Positions 9,295-17,739 of a stretch of 64,000 bases of DNA are shown here, in pieces. The translations under genes were made by a program, and so were the position numbers. This DNA comes from Mesostigma viride (taxonomy: Eukaryota; Streptophyta; Mesostigmatophyceae; Mesostigmatales; Mesostigmataceae), in assembly GCA_009746045.1 (NCBI GenBank), contig RPFO01000885.1, positions 1 through 64,000 of the forward strand, written 5' to 3'. Below the pieces are notes generated by a model. The model was not told where the DNA came from, made no database searches, and saw only the letters and a list, made by a program, of their open reading frames with translations. Each line of letters begins with the position of its first letter. Positions within the stretch are counted from its first letter, which is position 1.

Positions 9295-10038
9295 ATGCCA
9301 CCAAGGAAAACGAAACGCGGCCGCCGCTCAGGACGAAAACGCGCGCCTACCACTACGACGTCCACAAGAGTCTCCTCTAGGTCCTCCAATTCCGTCAAGA
9401 ACACGATCGTAATCAACTCGCGACCACACAGAGCTCCCGCTGCCAAGGGGAAAGTAGCGGAAGCTCGCGGGTTCAGAGACGCGATTCTGTTGGCGGCCCT
9501 GTCCAACGTCGCGCAACCGGTTCGCGTCCCGATGATGCCAATCGACAACTCATTAGGAGGTGGCGTAAGCGTCGCCACACCAGCAACCGCGGCTGGCGGC
9601 GCGACGACGGCAGCTGCTACAACACCCGATGAGCCGGTTGTAGTGGCGCCACCAGCAGCTCCCGCCAGAGCAACAGGTTTCAGGGTCGGTAGAAGATTGA
9701 AGATATACCGAGGTGGTGCGAGTGGGAGGAAGGAGACGGCGGAAATGGGAACGGATCCCATGTTTGTCTTCGGTGAGACCGCGGTGCCTAGAGAGCCAGC
9801 GCCACCTTTGACATCAGATACCGGAACCGGACCTGCCCGGTTTCCGTGCACCGAGCCTGGATGCACGAGGGACTTTAAAAGCCAAGGCGGAAGGACGACT
9901 CATATCAACAGAATTCATAAAAGGCCCCAAGGCAGGACGGTGGGCGGTGAGCCAGTGGTAGTTGGCTCGGGTGGAAGAGAGAGGTTGAGAGCAGCCAGGT
10001 TAGCTGCCTTGGGGATGGCTACGGGTATCCGTGCCTAA
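9295..10038 (+). CDS. C2H2 zinc-finger protein with basic, Ala/Thr-rich N-terminus
   Basis: A 247-aa ORF. Residues 1-30 are strongly basic (PPRKTKRGRRSGRKRAP), and the middle is a low-complexity Ala/Thr/Pro linker. Residues about 183-212 hold a classical finger, C-TEPG-C then TRDFKSQGG and H-INRI-H, with C-x4-C and H-x4-H spacing. It is probably a DNA-binding protein, either a regulator of late genes or packaged with the genome. It starts 21 bp after the fibre gene, and its leader contains TAAAAATCTCTC, a motif that recurs after other viral stop codons. Confidence 0.75.
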   Translation: MPPRKTKRGRRSGRKRAPTTTTSTRVSSRSSNSVKNTIVINSRPHRAPAAKGKVAEARGFRDAILLAALSNVAQPVRVPMMPIDNSLGGGVSVATPATAAGGATTAAATTPDEPVVVAPPAAPARATGFRVGRRLKIYRGGASGRKETAEMGTDPMFVFGETAVPREPAPPLTSDTGTGPARFPCTEPGCTRDFKSQGGRTTHINRIHKRPQGRTVGGEPVVVGSGGRERLRAARLAALGMATGIRA

Positions 10039-10067
10039 AAAATATCTGTGTGTGATAATATTACGCA

Positions 10068-10301
10068 ATGGATCCAATTTTCACAGAGTCTGACCTAATC
10101 GAGATTTCTCAGTGGATGGTACTGTACCCTAGCATGCCACGAGAGTTCATCGAGGCCGCGTTTTTGTATTGTAGAAAGAAACCTATGACTGGGAAAGGAA
10201 AGCGCGCTCTCAAACGCGCTTTCAAGGACGCAAAAGAGGGCGAAGTGGTAGTTCTGAATAGACCCGAAATCAAATCGGAGTTGATGGTAGTAGAGAGCTA
10301 A
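10068..10301 (+). CDS. Small hypothetical viral protein (77 aa)
   Basis: Unrecognised ORF between the zinc-finger and minor capsid genes, with a 29-bp leader that carries TAAAAAATATCTGTG. The N-terminal half is acidic to neutral and hydrophobic (SDLIEISQWMVLYPS). The centre is basic (KKPMTGKGKRALKRAFKDAK) and may bind nucleic acid. The ORF stops 4 bp before the next start, the tight packing expected of a real viral gene. Function unknown. Confidence 0.6.
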   Translation: MDPIFTESDLIEISQWMVLYPSMPREFIEAAFLYCRKKPMTGKGKRALKRAFKDAKEGEVVVLNRPEIKSELMVVES

Positions 10302-10305
10302 GCAT

Positions 10306-11145
10306 ATGAAAGACCATGTTCAAGAGACGATCCTTTTGACCCTTAGAACTGCTGACAGGGCGAGGGGTGACTTGGCTGCTCCCACGTGGGACATCCCCAT
10401 GGGCCTTTTGGACGACTTCCACGACGTGGGTCTCGAGTTACTCTCAGTCCCATACGAGCAAGCGCACATCACTTCGAGAAATAACAAGTTCCTTTTCACC
10501 ACACAAGTAACATCAGACACCCATGAGATATTTCTCCCCCACGGCTCATACACGTGTTTGGAGAACAGGGCCAACATTGAGAACGCACTACGAGTGCACG
10601 ACCCTGGGATGACGGTGACATACGATCGCGCGAAGAGCAAGTACACTTTTTCATCTCCCAATGCGTTTTCCATCCAGGTCTCTGAATACGCAGGAAGGGT
10701 ACTCGGCCTTCTCCCACTAGCATACCAATCCACGACGTCTCTCACTTCGAACAGACCTGCCACAAACGGTCGGTTGAGCTCCGTGTTCGTGTACACCGAC
10801 CTAGTCCGCGGGAATGTGGTATCTTCCCCCCAGGGCGCCCAGTATGGCGGGCTCCTTGCCGTCCTGCCAGTGATGTCGCAGTACCTGGAGCCCATAGTGT
10901 GGATGTCGTACCAGCCTCTGTGGCAGCATTTGAGAGAGTCGCCAACTTCCATCTCGTTGCGGTTGTTGGACGAGGATGACCAGCCGATAGACGTGTACAC
11001 CGACTGGGTTGCTCAGCTAGCCTTCCGCATCTCGCCGCAGAAAGTGATCGGCTCAGAGGCCCGCAAGATATCGCGGGTCTTGAAGTACGTCGCGCTCAAG
11101 GACCCAGACGACAAATTTTCTCAGCCTATACCATATCAAAGTTGA
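10306..11145 (+). CDS. Minor capsid protein (penton-like)
   Basis: A 279-aa protein encoded two genes before the major capsid protein, where PLVs and virophages place their single-jelly-roll vertex protein. The C-terminal part carries the pattern I associate with this family: a strand with PTSISLRLLDEDDQPIDV followed by a tryptophan-containing strand (DWVAQLAFR). It would form pentamers at the capsid vertices. The ORF is intact. Its start ATG 10312 or an upstream in-frame codon at 10306 follows the 77-aa ORF by a few bases, and its stop is one base from the next start. The assignment rests on position and pattern, not on a search. Confidence 0.72.
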   Translation: MKDHVQETILLTLRTADRARGDLAAPTWDIPMGLLDDFHDVGLELLSVPYEQAHITSRNNKFLFTTQVTSDTHEIFLPHGSYTCLENRANIENALRVHDPGMTVTYDRAKSKYTFSSPNAFSIQVSEYAGRVLGLLPLAYQSTTSLTSNRPATNGRLSSVFVYTDLVRGNVVSSPQGAQYGGLLAVLPVMSQYLEPIVWMSYQPLWQHLRESPTSISLRLLDEDDQPIDVYTDWVAQLAFRISPQKVIGSEARKISRVLKYVALKDPDDKFSQPIPYQS

Positions 11146-11146
11146 A

Positions 11147-11434
11147 ATGTTTGATCGAGTCTTCGGAAAGGTCGCCTCTGTCGTTCGTAAAGTCGGCCAT
11201 GCTGCGGGGGATGCTATTCGAAAGGTCGGCCATGGCGCGCGCACGGCACAGGCTTTGTTGAAGACCGCGGACGCCGTTTTTGGAGGGGTGCCAGGAGAAA
11301 TCGTGAGGAACACGCCGGTGCTCAGCAACATCGCGGGGTTCGCGGACGCTGGGTTGAAGGCACTCTCGAGCTTTGACAAGAGGGTCGAGGCTCACCGACA
11401 AGACAACCCATTACTAGGAGAGATCTTACGGTAA
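11147..11434 (+). CDS. Short amphipathic virion-type protein (95 aa)
   Basis: This ORF starts immediately after the minor-capsid stop (TGAAATG). The first 35 residues repeat a basic amphipathic pattern twice (VVRKVGHAAGDAIRKVGHGA), as if duplicated, and the rest is an Ala/Leu helix. Small amphipathic proteins of this sort are found beside the capsid genes of several double-jelly-roll viruses, where membrane-active or capsid-lining roles are known. Whether this protein has such a role is inference from position and composition. It ends 28 bp before the major capsid gene. Confidence 0.6.
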   Translation: MFDRVFGKVASVVRKVGHAAGDAIRKVGHGARTAQALLKTADAVFGGVPGEIVRNTPVLSNIAGFADAGLKALSSFDKRVEAHRQDNPLLGEILR

Positions 11435-11462
11435 AATAATCTAAGCACATGGGTATACATCG

Positions 11463-12662
11463 ATGGATCGCGCTATCCCCCGCTCAATGCAGCACGTCAT
11501 CAAGTCCCTCGGGCAGCACATGACCCAAAGGGTGCAGCTCTCCACTACCTCCGCGGCCACTGACGTGCGTCACGGGTCGACTATCAGCGTGCGCCTGCCT
11601 ACGTCCGGTTTTTGCGACTTGCACACCATCTGCATGAACTTCAAGGGATGGACGGCTACTACCGCTGGATATGCGACATTTCCGTCACACACCTCGTCTC
11701 TAATCAAGCGACTAGAAGTCTTGGTTGGAGGACAGCAAGTTGACAACATCAACGATTATAGCCAGTTGTACCATACTCTGCTCGCGTCTCATGGAGGGTC
11801 GAGCTACAACCAATCTCAGAGGCCTGCTGGATGGGCTGACAATGCCGTCGCGGCCCCTGTGGCGAATATTGCGGAAGCCGACGCTAAACCAGGGTGCATT
11901 GATCATTTTATCGGGTTTCTTAGCGGCAATCCAAGGATTGTGGACATGTCTCTCATGCCACCAATCGAGGTCAGGGTGACACTGATGGATGCCGGTGTTC
12001 TCATCCCTAGTGCAGCAGGGGCTGGCCTATCGTATACTCTCAAGGATATCTATTGGTCCATCGAAGTGTACCGATTTCAAGAAGATGTCATCGGCCAGGT
12101 CCTGTCTAGTCGGCTGGCACAAGGTGGGACTATCCCATACACGTGGAATACTTGGACTTCAACAAAGCAGTCGCTTGGTACGAGTAACGCATACTCAATG
12201 AAGGCGAGCTTATCTTCCATGAGCGCCTCGAAGCTTTTGGCAGTCCAAGTTTCTGCTGCCGCTGACGTTGCGAACGGTGCTGGTAATACTATGTTCTTCC
12301 ATACTGGCGACACGCTCACTGGCTTCCAATTTGACATCAACGGGAATTACCAGACCCCAGCGTACTCTATGGGTCCTACAGAGGCATGGGTGAATCTGCT
12401 CTCGACTTTTGGCGACCAAGGGAACATTGGGGCTCCAGCCTCCATTACCGTGACTGAGGCATATTGGCCCACGCGATATTTCACTATGGCAGCACACCTT
12501 AACATGCCATCCGCTGGAGAGGGGTGGCAGTCAGGTCTCGACTTGAGGGGCACGGCCAGCGTCGTCACTCTCCGCGTCTCCAAGACAGGTGGCACGGACC
12601 TCGTCTTGTACATCTTTGCCGAGTCCGAGTGTCCATGTTCCCAAGAAAAGTCCTTATTTTAG
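11463..12662 (+). CDS. Major capsid protein, double jelly-roll, PLV type
   Basis: A 399-aa protein, intact, and the best taxonomic marker in the element. The N-terminal region with SSLIKRLEVLVGGQQVDNIN and DYSQLYHTLL is the conserved signature of PLV major capsid proteins. Two beta-rich halves follow, joined near residue 200 (YTLKDIYWSIEVYRF). It would assemble as pseudo-hexameric trimers into an icosahedral shell. Length is within the family range. The leader contains TAAAATAATC and the stop TAG at 12660-12662 opens the phrase TAGGACC, which reappears in the gap to the right. The intact capsid, minor capsid and fibre genes contrast with the broken replication genes at 1-5.4 kb. Confidence 0.9.
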   Translation: MDRAIPRSMQHVIKSLGQHMTQRVQLSTTSAATDVRHGSTISVRLPTSGFCDLHTICMNFKGWTATTAGYATFPSHTSSLIKRLEVLVGGQQVDNINDYSQLYHTLLASHGGSSYNQSQRPAGWADNAVAAPVANIAEADAKPGCIDHFIGFLSGNPRIVDMSLMPPIEVRVTLMDAGVLIPSAAGAGLSYTLKDIYWSIEVYRFQEDVIGQVLSSRLAQGGTIPYTWNTWTSTKQSLGTSNAYSMKASLSSMSASKLLAVQVSAAADVANGAGNTMFFHTGDTLTGFQFDINGNYQTPAYSMGPTEAWVNLLSTFGDQGNIGAPASITVTEAYWPTRYFTMAAHLNMPSAGEGWQSGLDLRGTASVVTLRVSKTGGTDLVLYIFAESECPCSQEKSLF

Positions 12663-14194
12663 GACCAGTTTGAATTAAAAAATATATGTGCAAACATCAA
12701 ATTTTGACCCTGGCATTTTTACCACTGACAGATAACACACTTTTTGAATTTTGGACAAAAACCTGGGTTCAAATAATTACATTTAGTGCCTGAATGGACC
12801 CTGGCCCATGGCAGGCCTCAAACCGCGAATTTGGTCAAAATGAGAATTTAGGACCAATAGGACCAATTAGTGTCAACGCATGACCATGCTATCCACACGG
12901 TCCCTTGAGCATCTTACAAGCGCTAGGGGACCCTACGAGGCCTTGGGATGGCGGGGCAGCGTATAACAAGGCCATACCCTGCTGTGGCTGCCTCTATATA
13001 TACGCGTGCTTCACGGTGTCACAGATGGTGCAGGTAATGCAATATACGGTTGCATGGTTGCTGAGGTTGCCCGGCTTGAACATGGCCCACCCCTTGCGGT
13101 AAACTTTCTCTAAGCATATGCCAAGCCTTCTTTGACATCACGGACATGCTGGCCACCACCCAGCGATGAAAAAACATTGCATTTGCATTGCAACTAACAC
13201 ATGAATGCAGCCAAATCAAGTTACAGAACAACGTTGTGCTAACATGCAACGCTTTGTGAGCGAATTCAGGGTGCATGTAACACCTAAACCATATTGTATA
13301 TACTGTCTGAGAACACCCTGAACAACTGCAGGCCATAGGACCATGGTTTATAACTAACACATGAGTAAAACTGCTCTTACGCATGTGTGTTTTAGCTGCA
13401 GCGGACGACGAAGATAGAGACGTAAAAAATTGTATGACGTAAACCAACTATGTGTGACAGTTATGTGCACAGAGAGCGTCCCCTCTTTTTAGGCATAGCT
13501 TACTGACTCAAAACACCACGACAGCGTTGCCAGTTACACTCATGATCTAGGGCACCCCGGCACGTACCTGCTACTTACGTCGCCTCATTCCAGATGGTTG
13601 CAAAAAAGTCGCTGAAATCCGCAGCGAGGTCAGCTTTCCGAGAGCTGAGCGCACCAAAGCTGGCCAACCGGTTCGAAAATGATATAAACCACGCTTGTGC
13701 TGCGTTCTAGGTCCAAGAAATACCGAAAGTGAAGACCTATAAGGTGCGCTCGCTGCCCAGCCTGAACGTCCCTAAAACATGGTCGACAATGGAAATCGGG
13801 CAAGAATATCACGGCCCAGGCGCTCCCATGTCAAATACTCCGTTTATAAACTCCAGACTATAATCAAAATCGTCCACAAAAATTTCCTGGCTTGATTCGC
13901 ACCACCATTGCTAATACACTAACATGTTTGTGCCAAAATCGACCCTCCGCGAGCAGGCGATCTGCGACCCATTTGTGTTGTGCCGCTGTGCTACAGCGCT
14001 ACACATAAAAACTTGCGCAGAAAATTTCACAGCCTTTAAGCATAACTAACGACCTTTCGTTTTTGCTACTGGGCGCCCGAAATGATAAACGCACGTGAAA
14101 ACGCCGGCCACGATTGTCAGGTCGCCATATCCACCTCAGATCATTCCCGCACCCACTTTTTCGCTCCAAAATCGGTTATATTTTTGGTCGAGGT
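12663..14194. other. Gene-poor gap inside the viral element
   Basis: No ORF here looks coding; the short ORFs lack family features and leaders. The left end has TTAAAAAATATATGTG, similar to the leaders of viral genes, so it may hold the 3' end of the capsid transcript. TTTAGGACCAATAGGACC occurs near 12848. The remainder is AT-rich and featureless to my reading. It could be an insertion of non-autonomous mobile DNA or a decayed viral gene. Confidence 0.4.
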
Positions 14195-14336
14195 ACCTAC
14201 TTTCCCGCCATTATACCCGGTACCCGGGTACGGAATCCGGGTACCATGTGCCGGTACCACGGGTCGGGTACATCATGCCGGGTACGGTCCACATGGGGTA
14301 CGGTCCATATAGTGACCCCCCCCCCCGGTACCTCGG
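14195..14336. repeat. Cluster of GGTAC(C/G) motifs
   Basis: About nine GGTAC-core words, most of them GGGTACC, GGGTACG or CGGTACC, fall within some 140 bp at spacings of roughly 8-20 bp and end in a run of C. It looks like iterons, although the spacing is irregular. It lies just left of the perfect hairpin and upstream of the next viral gene. Confidence 0.6.
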
Positions 14337-14348
14337 TTATAGTAAATT

Positions 14349-14385
14349 GGTCCTTAATTTAGGACAAAGTCCTAAATTAAGGACC
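14349..14385. repeat. Perfect 17-bp inverted repeat with 3-nt loop
   Basis: Left arm GGTCCTTAATTTAGGAC (14349-14365), loop AAA, right arm GTCCTAAATTAAGGACC (14369-14385), with no mismatch. It could be a transposon terminus pair brought together, a transcription terminator or a replication hairpin. Confidence 0.85.
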
Positions 14386-14483
14386 GTGGGAGGCTTAACA
14401 CGAGTCGCGCATGGACATCGGCGCAGGTCGCCAGGCCGTCGTCCAGCTGTAAAAATCTTCCTCCCTAGTATACTGTGTCTTCG

Positions 14484-14657
14484 ATGGATTATCTCAAAGA
14501 CCCTAGGATAGTTGCCAACCCCTTAAACAGGCAGATACTGATCTTTGATACGCCAAACCTAGCAGATGATGGCAGGGCCTCACTTTTGCCAGCAAAACAA
14601 GGGCCGGTTCTGGTTGGGAAGTTTCAATATCCACTGCCACGAAACTCCAAAAAATAG
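14484..14657 (+). CDS. Small hypothetical viral ORF (57 aa)
   Basis: Begins at ATG 14484 (MDYLKDPRIVAN), preceded by an AGTATACTGTG stretch, and ends 25 bp before the adhesin gene. It contains NPLNRQILIFDTPN and a basic C-terminus. It is not recognised and is supported mainly by tight spacing with the next gene on the same strand. Confidence 0.4.
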   Translation: MDYLKDPRIVANPLNRQILIFDTPNLADDGRASLLPAKQGPVLVGKFQYPLPRNSKK

Positions 14658-14682
14658 TGTCATGATATTGTAGATTAGTTTG

Positions 14683-15816
14683 ATGTCGTTTGATTATAGC
14701 ATTTGCCCACTACTCACGCGGAAGAGGCGTGCCAAGAATACTGTAACCCTCACGACTGGCAGCCCAACGCCTACTGCTGTTCCAGTGACCGTGACTGCCA
14801 CATTTAACAGGCCTGTAACTGGTTTTGTGTTGGGCGACATCACCGTTACCAATGGGGCGGCCTCAAACCTCCTGGGAAGTAGAAACTCTTACACGTTCGA
14901 CGTCACTCCAACTATGGCCAACTTCTCAACGACTGTAAACGTGGGTGCAAACACGGTGATAGACGCATCGTGGGGGAGTGGCAACGCGGCCTCCAATACG
15001 CTTTCGTTCACGTACTCGTACGACCCAGCCGTCGACCCCGCTTTGTACGCGTGGTACGACCCGTCGGACGGCAGCACCCTGTGCAGCGACACCACGGGGA
15101 CCGCCGTCCAGAGCACCGCGGGCGGCAACGTGTTGCGGATGAACGATAAGAAGAACCTGGCCTCGGGGTATCACGTAACGCAGTCCAATTCCGCGAAGAC
15201 GCCCATTCTGGACACCACCGAGCTCAACGGGAAGACGTCCCTCCGCTTCATCAACCTCCGCTCGGGACTTCTGACCTCGTCATCTACATTCTGGGGATCT
15301 ATCGGGACCAAGTCGTCCGTGGTGATAGTCGCCAAACAGCTGACGACCGCTACCTACCCTGATACCAACAACCCCGGGACCACGGACATTATCAGAGGAT
15401 TCATGATAGGAAGCACGATGACGGCGAGAGCGAATCGACTCAGTTACCACTCCACAGGTCCCGTCGTAGCCGTGACACAGGGTCCTGGGACAACCCAGCT
15501 ATATGTCGCGATGGCATCGAGACAAAATTTTTTTGACAACCAGCAGCACGTCCTCGCGCTTTCGGTGGACACGGTATTGAACACTTTCAGAACCAGATTC
15601 GACGGGCGTACCGCAGACGCGGATGCCGGGTCAAATCCCGAAACGTTCACCGGCAATCTCGCAATTGGTGGCGATACGACTAACGCAGTCCGCGCCTTTG
15701 ACGGGTGGATCGGCGAGATCCTCATCTACAATACCGCCAAGACCTCCGCCGAGTTGGAGCTGATCCGCGGGTACCTCGTGGCCAAGTGGGGCACTCCTGC
15801 AACACCGCCCCCATAG
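14683..15816 (+). CDS. Ig-like plus LamG-like adhesin
   Basis: A 377-aa protein with two recognisable folds. Residues about 25-105 are a bacterial-type Ig-like domain (PVTVTATFNRPVTGFVLGDI, then TNGAASNL), common in surface proteins of bacteria and large viruses. Residues about 115-372 look like a concanavalin/LamG beta sandwich. It begins at LYAWYDPSDGSTL, includes SSVVIVAK and FDGWIGEILIYN, and ends in ELELIRGYLVAKWG. Such modules bind glycans, so a host-attachment role is plausible. There is no signal peptide, which fits a virion protein assembled inside the cell. ATG 14683 is preferred over the upstream TTG. The domain pair suggests acquisition from bacteria or a larger virus. Confidence 0.65.
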   Translation: MSFDYSICPLLTRKRRAKNTVTLTTGSPTPTAVPVTVTATFNRPVTGFVLGDITVTNGAASNLLGSRNSYTFDVTPTMANFSTTVNVGANTVIDASWGSGNAASNTLSFTYSYDPAVDPALYAWYDPSDGSTLCSDTTGTAVQSTAGGNVLRMNDKKNLASGYHVTQSNSAKTPILDTTELNGKTSLRFINLRSGLLTSSSTFWGSIGTKSSVVIVAKQLTTATYPDTNNPGTTDIIRGFMIGSTMTARANRLSYHSTGPVVAVTQGPGTTQLYVAMASRQNFFDNQQHVLALSVDTVLNTFRTRFDGRTADADAGSNPETFTGNLAIGGDTTNAVRAFDGWIGEILIYNTAKTSAELELIRGYLVAKWGTPATPPP

Positions 15817-15869
15817 ACATAGGATGCAAGACAAGAACTAAATATCTCTTCTATATATCACAATAAAGC

Positions 15870-16424
15870 ATGGAGTATCCCACTTTTTATCAGATTTTAC
15901 TGGACAGCAACAAGTCACTCTCCTTTGACGCCACAACGAGGCGAGCAGAATTTGTCATAAAGCCAGACCCGAGAGCCCCAATCATCGACGAGGACTGGCG
16001 AGGAGGTGGGCATGCAGCCTATCTAGTTAACATCCAGGGAGCAGCTGGGAAGAGTATACTTGGCGTGACATCGCCTAACTTTCGAGGGGCTGAGAACAAT
16101 TTGGATGAGCACGCAGTGCTTTTTTCAGAATTCTGCTCTGGTGGGGCTGTAGCTACGACTTACACATGCGTCAACGATCACAATTATATGAACCTGACTG
16201 ATCCATATCTGTTTCGGAATGGTGGTCGTTTATCTTTAAGCCTCGTGCACCTCGACAGGGCTGCTGGTGATGATTCTTACACGGTCCCAACGGCTGTGGC
16301 GAAATTCGTTGTAATTTTGCGTTTCGAGAAAGTCCGAGGACTAGAGAAAAAAAATGTTCCTGCCATGGCAAGTAATTTCTATGAATTATATATGGGTGGC
16401 GTCCCCTGCTCGCGTCATCGATAA
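15870..16424 (+). pseudogene. Viral ORF of unknown function, interrupted by a LINE
   Basis: Starts at ATG 15870 after ATATATCACAATAAAGC. The first 165 codons look genuine (MEYPTFYQILLDSNKSLSFD, then beta-rich sequence ending KFVVILRFEKVRG). The last codons, after 16399, belong to the inserted LINE. Before the insertion the frame would have stayed open through the target site into the segment at 17425-17590, giving about 231 codons. Alternatively the gene ended nearby and a separate gene began at the ATGGGTGG within the target site. An eight-A run at 16349-16356 is a possible slippage point. No family recognised; its place after the adhesin suggests a virion gene. Confidence 0.55.
16388..16399 (+). 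repeat. Target-site duplication, left copy
   Basis: ATATATGGGTGG, identical to 17413-17424 at the other end of the LINE. Four extra bases (16400-16403) separate it from the first element base shared with the second copy. Confidence 0.85.
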
Positions 16425-17412
16425 ACACCAGAAAACCTACGCGGGTATTCTGCACACGGCTGATTGGATTGCTCTTTTCGCGGACCTAAACGCCCAGGGA
16501 CGTGCGTGGCTGTTCTCGCTTTCCTTGCGGAGTGTGGGCTCGGCGTACCTTCGTGCTCTTCCCATGGCCCCCCATTCGCCTTGGCTCCCAGCCACTACTC
16601 GGTGGCGCTCCGGCACCAGCTATTTGCCCCGCAGCCTCTTGTTCCGGCCGGGCGGCCTTGTGGTAGCTGTGGGCAGCCGCTGGATCCCACGGGGACTCAC
16701 TACCTTGCCTGCATGGGGGGCCAACAGAATCAGAATTGGTATTTGTATTTGCACACTGTCCTCCTGACGGTGGTGCTCGCCATGATCCGGTCGGTTTTCC
16801 CCCACGCGAACATCCGGTCCGAGGATGCGGATGGCGCTGCCTTCTATTCCCCCAACCACCGGCCTGACATCGTGGTGCTGGACTTTGAGGGGGGTGGCCG
16901 GCATCTGCTTATTGACGTTTCGGTGGCGCGGCCCTTGGCTCTTAGCCACGTGGCTGGGGCCTCCCTCACGGCAGGTTACACGGCGGACCGGGCGGAGCGG
17001 GCCAAGCTCCTGGCCTACGGCGACGTCGGGCACCATCGTGTGGTGCCCTTTGTCCTGGAGGAGTTTGGGGCCATGGGGCCCCTGACCTCCGCCTTCTTCA
17101 AGGAGTGTTGCCGGCTCCGGGAGGACCGGCTGGACCTGGAGGGCCAGCGGGCCCCCTGGTCGGCGCGGACCTGGACGTCATATTGGCGTCAGCGCTTGTC
17201 GGTGGCGCTGACTCGGGCCATGGCTGACATCATGCTCCGCCGTACGCGGGCTGATTTTGCGGTGCAGCAGGGCTATTAGGTTCCTCCCGTTAGGCGTTTC
17301 CATTGGTCTTATCGTAGTATAGAGCTTTGACATGGCTCTGTATATAGGTTTATAGCTGGGCGTTTGCTTTGGTTTGAGTGATTTCACTCTGCTGTAAGTA
17401 ATTATATTTTTA
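16404..17412 (+). mobile_element. 5'-truncated LINE with zinc knuckle and restriction-like endonuclease
   Basis: Matches 42605-43621 almost base for base. The main ORF (16464-17279, 271 codons) encodes a CCHC knuckle in the arrangement C-x2-C-x8-H-x4-C (CGSCGQPLDPTGTHYLAC, near 16.66-16.71 kb). It is followed by a PD-(D/E)xK-type endonuclease core (RPDIVVLDFEGGGRHLLIDV, near 16.86-16.92 kb). This zinc-plus-endonuclease tail is typical of early-branching, R2-like LINEs. One C is missing near 16570 relative to the longer copy, so the upstream segment is out of frame. The reverse transcriptase is absent because of 5' truncation. There is no poly-A tail; the 3' end is AATTATATTTTTA. Flanking 12-bp duplications show target-primed insertion into the viral element. 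Confidence 0.9.
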
Positions 17413-17424
17413 ATATATGGGTGG
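17413..17424 (+). repeat. Target-site duplication, right copy
   Basis: ATATATGGGTGG, the same 12 bases as at 16388-16399. It contains the ATG that opens the downstream ORF. Confidence 0.85.
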
Positions 17425-17590
17425 TTGCTTTGGAAAATTCACTCTCGTGGACACTCTAGAATCTTCGTTCAGGCGTATGAGAAACGACCCCGAGTACGCG
17501 CGAGCTTACGAGTCCGTTTACCTGAATTCACGTCCCAGAACTCGCCACGTGGTAGAGGCCACCTTAGACTTGCATCGCTCCGAAATTTAG
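17417..17590 (+). CDS. Small protein with MGGCFGK N-terminus, or 3' part of the split viral gene
   Basis: 57 codons starting at the ATG inside the right target-site duplication. The N-terminus MGGCFGKFTL has Gly at position 2 and Cys at 4, the pattern for N-myristoylation plus palmitoylation, so membrane anchoring is plausible if this is a true start. The rest is charged and helical (SSFRRMRNDPEYARAYESVY). Because the duplication repeats the same ATG at 16392 in the same frame as the 15870 ORF, the segment may instead be the C-terminus of that gene. The sequence alone does not decide between the two. Confidence 0.45.
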   Translation: MGGCFGKFTLVDTLESSFRRMRNDPEYARAYESVYLNSRPRTRHVVEATLDLHRSEI

Positions 17591-17739
17591 CCAAGTTCGA
17601 CACTTGTACAAGTCCAGCCACCTTCGCGTCCTGTCCAGGCCGTGCCAGCAGACGTAACGGACCTTTGCACACGGTGCACAAATAGGCAAAATCACGTGCA
17701 GGTCACGCATCTCACGTTACAAGCCCTCTGCCGGTAGCC

